Shown in pieces: positions 7,149-11,336 of a stretch of DNA of 11,336 bases. A program made the position numbers and the translations under genes. The notes below the pieces were generated by a model, which saw only the letters and a list, made by a program, of their open reading frames with translations, made no database searches and was not told where the DNA came from. The stretch lies in assembly GCA_043720715.1 (NCBI GenBank), contig JAYSSF010000094.1, forward strand, positions 1 to 11,336. Reading direction: 5' to 3'. Within the stretch, counting starts at the first letter, position 1. The number at the start of each line of letters is the position of its first letter. This DNA comes from JAYSSF01 sp043720715. Its GTDB lineage: Bacteria > Patescibacteriota > Gracilibacteria > Absconditabacterales > Absconditicoccaceae.

Positions 7149-9542
7149 CTAGATACAGCGACGCAGCGCTGCTAGGAGTGCTTGTTGCATATGGACTCAC
7201 AGATCTTGAGTCTGCTCACAGACCACACCGCATCACTGACCCACATCAGTCAGTCAGAATAGTGGTATGATCGGAGATCAGTCCTGAGTAATACCGATAC
7301 CACTCACGATCGTACCTTGCTCCCTAAGTTGTGTGATAAGAGATTGATCAGTAGTAGACTCATCTGTTTGGCCATCTGACATCACAAGCACCATATCGAC
7401 TCGTTCATGATTTGTAATTTTGTCTCTCGTAGTCTGATCTAGCTGGATGTCTTCAGCGATACATTGCTGGAGCGAGAGATGCAGAGGCGTACTACCACTA
7501 GCAGTTCACAGATTCTCGAGTGCCAAGATGATATCTTCGTCAGTCCAGTCATCAGACATTGGTTTCCATATTGTGTTGCCCTTATTCCCAGAAAATATCA
7601 TACCCTGTGTCCAGATACTGAGTTGTTTACTTGGATCAATCTGCATATCATTCATGAGTTTGGATGAGATGTTTTTGATCGCTTGCATGATGAGGAGAGC
7701 ATTGGCAGTTTGATCACGGTTCTTATACTCTCACTCATCTTCATCATCTTGCATACTACTACTACCATCCAGCACCAGCCTCAGTCTAAATCATGTCACG
7801 ATTTGATCGTGGTGTTCCTGTCTTGCATCGATACTCCATGCCTCAGTCTCACTAATGTCTTCTCAGCGAGAATAATCTCTAGCCAGGTTTGCCATCCCAT
7901 CAGGGTGCAGTTGGCCATTGCCACGTTCCATATCTCTGGGTCATTTGTTGGATGGAGTGGACCAGATTCTCCTGGATTTGATCTGCTCAAATATCTCATG
8001 CTCAATCATATCCAAGACCTGGCCATATTGGCTTGTCATATCAGGTATGATCTGACTGTATCGTTGTTCGAGGAGTTCGACTTTGCGATTCCACTCTTGT
8101 GGGTCATCATACTCCAGATCATGATATGATGTATTTCTCAGTCTATCTTCAGCTTCTTTGCGAGATTGTGGTTTGTGAGATTCGATATCTTGCTCCTCGA
8201 TAAGCTTGGTGATTTCTTCGGTAAGTTTATCGACTTCATCAGATCATAATGCATCATCCAGATGATGAGGCATACCATCAGTGCGATCTTCTCGCTTTGC
8301 AAATGGATTTTTGACTTCTCAACTAGTCTCTCATGCCTCATCTCATCATTCTTTCGATCCAGCATCTTCGCCTTGTTGAGTATTGGTCGTATCGGTGGAT
8401 TTACTTTGAGATTCATTATCTGTTCATTCATTATCTGTTCATTCATTATCTAAACCCTCACCCTGACCTCTCCCAACCGCTTCGCTAGGAGAGGGGTTCT
8501 CGATATCATTATTATCTCAACTTGGTTCTCAACTTGGTTCTCAACTTGGTTCTCAATTTGCGTCACTCTCTGGATGGACCTCGGTATTCGTATGAGTAGA
8601 GGGAGTTGGAGGGGGAGATTTATCCTTATTTCCTTCCTCCCATAGCTGTCTATATTGCTCAAATAAGAAAAATATATAAGGTAGTCTCACAGGAAATGGT
8701 ACCGATACATCACTTGCCATACTGACCACACTCATCGACCTACCTTGCCACTTGATATATGTATCATCTGACCATCTCTGGATCAATTTACTCACACGAG
8801 AATCCAGTATTACTTGCTGATCTGGTGTCATCGCATTACGCAAGATTCACTGACCAAACTGCAAAAACAATGGCATCGTATCGCCATCTTCATCAGCCTG
8901 AGTCCAATCATCTCATGGGAATGCTCGATCAGTATAATTATTACGCATAGCGTCTCTCAGCGACCAGATACCTTGCTGCATTGAGCTACTACGATCGTTG
9001 ACATAGATATCTCTGATCATATTTTCAAATCTATGATAGCTTGGTGGTTGTGACTCACAAGTATCAACCAAATATTTTCTTTTGATAATCAAATCAGGTC
9101 ATGATATCGTATCAAATCATTGAGATATAAAAGTTGGTATTTCGTGACCAAATAAAGTATTAATATCACTGGAAGATTTGATCTTAGATCACCGATACAT
9201 CAGTTGTGCATTTTCATACAGATGTCATACCTCATGCAGCGCAATCTGCACGATTTGATCTAGTGTTGGTAGCTTTGCATTACCTAATTTCTGAGTCTGA
9301 GCATAGACGATCTGCTGAAGCTTGGGTAGGTTGATAGTGATATGCTTGGTAGCAGACTGATATCTCGATCATACATCGTCTACCACTCGAGCTACTCAGT
9401 CGCCCTGATCGACAAAATCAATGTGAATAGGTAAACCCAAACCTTTGGCATAATCATGAGCAAGATGATTGACACGATCGTAGTCAGACTGAGTTAGATT
9501 ATTATTAGGTAGTTGAGTTTGGTTAATTGCTGTATCATTCAT
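7149..9542 (-). CDS. VWA-domain protein with N-terminal HExxH metallopeptidase-like domain
   Basis: A 797-residue protein from ATG 9542 to TAG 7149-7151, starting 14 nt after the PilB stop, so probably co-transcribed with it. The N-terminal part has HEVGH (103-107), a zincin-type HExxH motif whose Gly is TGA; a third zinc ligand cannot be assigned from sequence alone. Residues about 310-410 are low-complexity, rich in Pro, Ser, Gly, Asp and Glu, with three EPSG units and DNEGT units. An acidic, charged helical stretch follows. The C-terminal VWA domain has the MIDAS residues DGSSS (592-596), Thr in GSTPL (Thr685) and MSDG (Asp723). The layout recalls CobT, NorD and ViaA, VWA partners of MoxR ATPases, and the next gene encodes such an ATPase. 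I infer that the two work as a pair, with Mg-dependent VWA binding and ATP-driven remodelling. No signal peptide is seen. Confidence 0.92.
8411..8451. repeat. 15-bp tandem repeat in the VWA gene
   Basis: The unit ATTCATTATCTGTTC occurs 2.7 times with no mismatch. It is in frame and encodes repeated DNEGT (Gly as TGA) in the linker, so unit number can change without a frameshift. Confidence 0.85.
8455..8496. repeat. REP-like palindromic insertion inside the VWA gene
   Basis: A 42-nt GC-rich element in AT-rich surroundings. A perfect 7-bp stem (CCTCTCC 8467-8473, GGAGAGG 8488-8494) flanks a loop containing GCTTCGC. The left part, CCCTCACCCTGACCTCTCCC, closely resembles the CCCTCACCC..CTCTCCC family of palindromic repeats scattered in many bacterial genomes. 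Here it is read in frame as part of the linker (PSPSEAVGRGQGEG), so it adds residues without disrupting the protein. Confidence 0.65.
8516..8560. repeat. 12-bp tandem repeat in the VWA gene
   Basis: Three perfect units of CTCAACTTGGTT (8516-8551) and a decayed partial copy. It encodes EPSG repeats, the Gly of each being TGA, in the flexible linker. Confidence 0.85.
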
Positions 9543-9556
9543 CTCATCGGGAGAAA

Positions 9557-11059
9557 TTATATAGATGGCGATATAGTCGCGATAGACACTACAGGAGCTG
9601 GTGCTGGTGCAGCAACTGGCGCTTGACCCATCTGACCATAGTCAGGTTTGGTAGCTTCCACCGCTTGTTGTGACAATGCTTGTTGTCTGGCTTGAGAAGA
9701 GCTAATTGTATATGCATTTTGCTTCTCTTTGTCCAACCACTTATGTTTTACAATTCTGTAGATCTCTTCCAGTGTCGTTTGACCTTCGATTGATTTGAAG
9801 ATACCATCACGCTCCAGGTTCATCATACCGTTTTTGAGAGCATAGGCTTCGATATCCAGTGCCGTCTTACCATTGAGCAAGAGGTTCTTGATCTCATCAT
9901 CATACTCCATCATCTCGTAGACTCAGACTCTTCACTTGTATCAGTTACCACTACATTTAGGGCATATTGATCCATCTGGCAGCTTGCCTGTTCCGACGAT
10001 GATCTCTCATTGTTCGAAGAATCTCTTCCATGTTTCAGGCGTAATATTACGCAACTCGAGCTCTCTGGATAGCGCTTCTGGGATCATGGACGTTAGACTA
10101 TCTCTGGCAAATGCGAGATAATCCTTCCACTTTGGATCGTCCATAGTCTGGTAGACTTCACATTTTTCACAGACTCTACGACACAGTCTCTGTGCGATCA
10201 CAAGATTGAATGTACCAGTAATCTGGTAGTTGAGCGCTCCCATATTCATCACTCTGGTAATGGTCTCAGCTGAAGAGTTGGTATGGATGGTAGAGAATAC
10301 CAAATGTCATGTCATGGCGGCTTCCATGGCAGTCTCCAGTGTTTCCCAATCACGGATTTCTCATACCATCACAATATCTGGATCTTGTCTCAATGAGGCA
10401 CGCAGACCATCAGCAAACTTATAACCAATATCGGCACGGATCTGACTTTGATTGAGTCAGTCGATACGGGATTCTACTGGATCTTCATAGGTGGTGATGT
10501 TGATACCTACTCTATTTACTTTGTGCAAGGCGGCATACAGCGTGGTTGTCTTACCACTACCTGTCGGTCATGAGTTGATGATGATACCATTTGGATACAT
10601 CAGGTTTCTGGCCATGATCAAACCGTTGGATCATTCGATACCCAGTGTCTCCAGTGGTGGTGTCTTCTTGGATTTGTCCACGATACGCATTACCAGCTTC
10701 TCTCATCGTACAGTCGGGAGTGTATTGGCACGCAGGTCGATCTCTTTGCTGGTGAGGGTGATGGTGGATACTCTGGCATCCTGAGGGATACGCTTTTCAT
10801 CCGGTCTCATCTGTCCTGACTCAATCTTAAACTTGGCGATGACGTTTTCATGCATGGTACGAGGATACTGCATGATATCATCCAGCACTCAGTCGATACG
10901 TAGTCTGATACGGCAGTAGTTTTCGTATGGTTCAATATGGATATCTGATGCGCCGTTCTCTACTCCGATCGTCAGCAAATTATCAAAAACCTTCACAATA
11001 TCTGACTTATTGATTGCGAGTTGGAGATTTTGGGTGTAGATGCTGATTGGTACTCACAT
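9557..11059 (-). CDS. pilB: PilB/GspE-type type IV pilus assembly ATPase
   Basis: A 500-residue cytoplasmic hexameric ATPase that would power pilin polymerisation. ATG 11059 follows a perfect promoter; the stop is TAA 9557-9559. Family motifs: GASDIHIEP (36-44); Walker A GPTGSGKT (164-171); Asp box YEDPVE (191-196); Walker B region DPDIVMVGEIRD (226-237); His box GHLVFSTIHTN (251-261). A zinc-binding cysteine set follows (C297, C300 and later CPKC). The first Gly of Walker A and the Gly of Walker B are TGA. The usual N-terminal MshEN-like domain is missing: the protein starts almost at the N2 domain, so it is shorter at that end than classical PilB (about 560 residues). The C-terminus has an extra Gln/Ala/Pro-rich tail with APAPAP. 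A GspE role cannot be excluded, but CPR bacteria usually carry type IV pili. Confidence 0.93.
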
Positions 11060-11066
11060 AGTGATT

Positions 11067-11082
11067 AGAGAAAATATTCTCT
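11067..11082 (-). promoter_or_regulatory. Small inverted repeat in the pilB leader
   Basis: AGAGAA (11067-11072) pairs with TTCTCT (11077-11082) around a 4-nt loop. It lies between the -10 box and the ATG, over the expected transcription start. It could be an operator half-site pair or a short leader hairpin; the stem is weak. Confidence 0.35.
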
Positions 11083-11085
11083 TCT

Positions 11086-11114
11086 ATTATACTCATGAGG
11101 GTTGATTCTGTCAA
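11086..11114 (-). promoter_or_regulatory. Consensus sigma-70-type promoter for pilB and the VWA gene
   Basis: Minus-strand TTGACA (11109-11114), a 17-nt spacer and TATAAT (11086-11091), again a perfect consensus. The -10 is 27 nt from the ATG, the same as at the MoxR gene. No Shine-Dalgarno sequence is evident in the leader. Confidence 0.85.
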
Positions 11115-11336
11115 ATTTGGGAGAGGTTTTGGGTTGTAATGAGAAGTAAAAATAGTTATAGTACAAACAGTATAGTCAAACGTGATGTAATTCGGGAGTT
11201 TTACTTGATCTCAAGACTAACTTACAATCCAAGGAAAGCTAAGGAAACGATGATTAACCCATAGTACCCACCCTATTCTAAATATCAACCATATTTTCAG
11301 TCTATTTCACTAGTTTGAATCTCCAGTTAGGAGACT
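11115..11336. other. Intergenic, no feature recognised
   Basis: Both strands are broken by TAA and TAG in all frames long enough to judge. The last 20 bases hold a weak 5-bp inverted repeat (TCTCC/GGAGA). I see no RNA gene and no convincing promoter. Confidence 0.5.

Noticed and set aside
7447..8129. Plus-strand open frames opposite the VWA domain
   Set aside because: Hydrophobic, Ser/Ile/Leu-rich translations come from the reverse of an Asp/Glu/Gln-rich gene. The minus strand carries the MIDAS motifs.
3614..9913. Many separate short minus-strand genes, or a string of pseudogenes with stop codons
   Set aside because: All the breaks are TGA and the pieces are in one frame per gene. Reading UGA as Gly joins them into full-length proteins with intact motifs.

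Overview
The window reads correctly only if UGA is glycine (translation table 25). With UGA as stop, every gene breaks into short pieces. With UGA as Gly, five long open frames appear, each ending in TAA or TAG. UGA supplies conserved glycines in the Walker A of the first ATPase, the Walker A and Walker B of the PilB-type ATPase, the LGxxxS motif of the reverse transcriptase and the HExxH motif of the VWA protein. This code is known from Candidate Phyla Radiation bacteria: Gracilibacteria (BD1-5) and Absconditabacteria (SR1). The sequence does not tell me which of the two this is.

Layout. Plus strand: one AT-rich gene (205-1449) for a DUF4143-type ATPase, preceded by a 19-bp perfect inverted repeat. 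All other genes are on the minus strand, read from right to left: a PilB/GspE-type ATPase (9557-11059); 14 nt later a 797-residue protein with an N-terminal HExxH motif and a C-terminal VWA domain (7149-9542); then, from its own promoter, a 1340-residue MoxR-like AAA+ ATPase (3062-7084); then a template repeat (2717-2801), a terminator-like hairpin and a reverse transcriptase (1446-2642). The reverse transcriptase and the plus-strand gene converge and share a CTAG that holds both stop codons.

The main discovery is a diversity-generating retroelement (DGR). Three 85-nt repeats align without gaps. On the coding (minus) strand, all 29 substitutions separating the template repeat from the two variable repeats fall on template adenines. 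Of 24 template adenines, 21 are changed in at least one variable repeat, and none of the 61 other positions is changed. Both variable repeats lie in frame inside the same protein, the MoxR ATPase: VR2 at about residues 1055-1082 and VR1 at the extreme C-terminus, about residues 1310-1337. Each is followed by two small hairpins, as expected for DGR target sites.

Working model (inference). The MoxR ATPase and the VWA/metallopeptidase-like protein act as a pair, as in CobS/CobT, NorQ/NorD and RavA/ViaA. The DGR diversifies two recognition surfaces on the ATPase partner. No signal peptide or membrane segment is visible in either protein, so the diversified surface is probably intracellular. One template adenine lies in a UGA glycine codon and reads UGG (Trp) in VR1, so the recoded genetic code takes part in the diversification itself.
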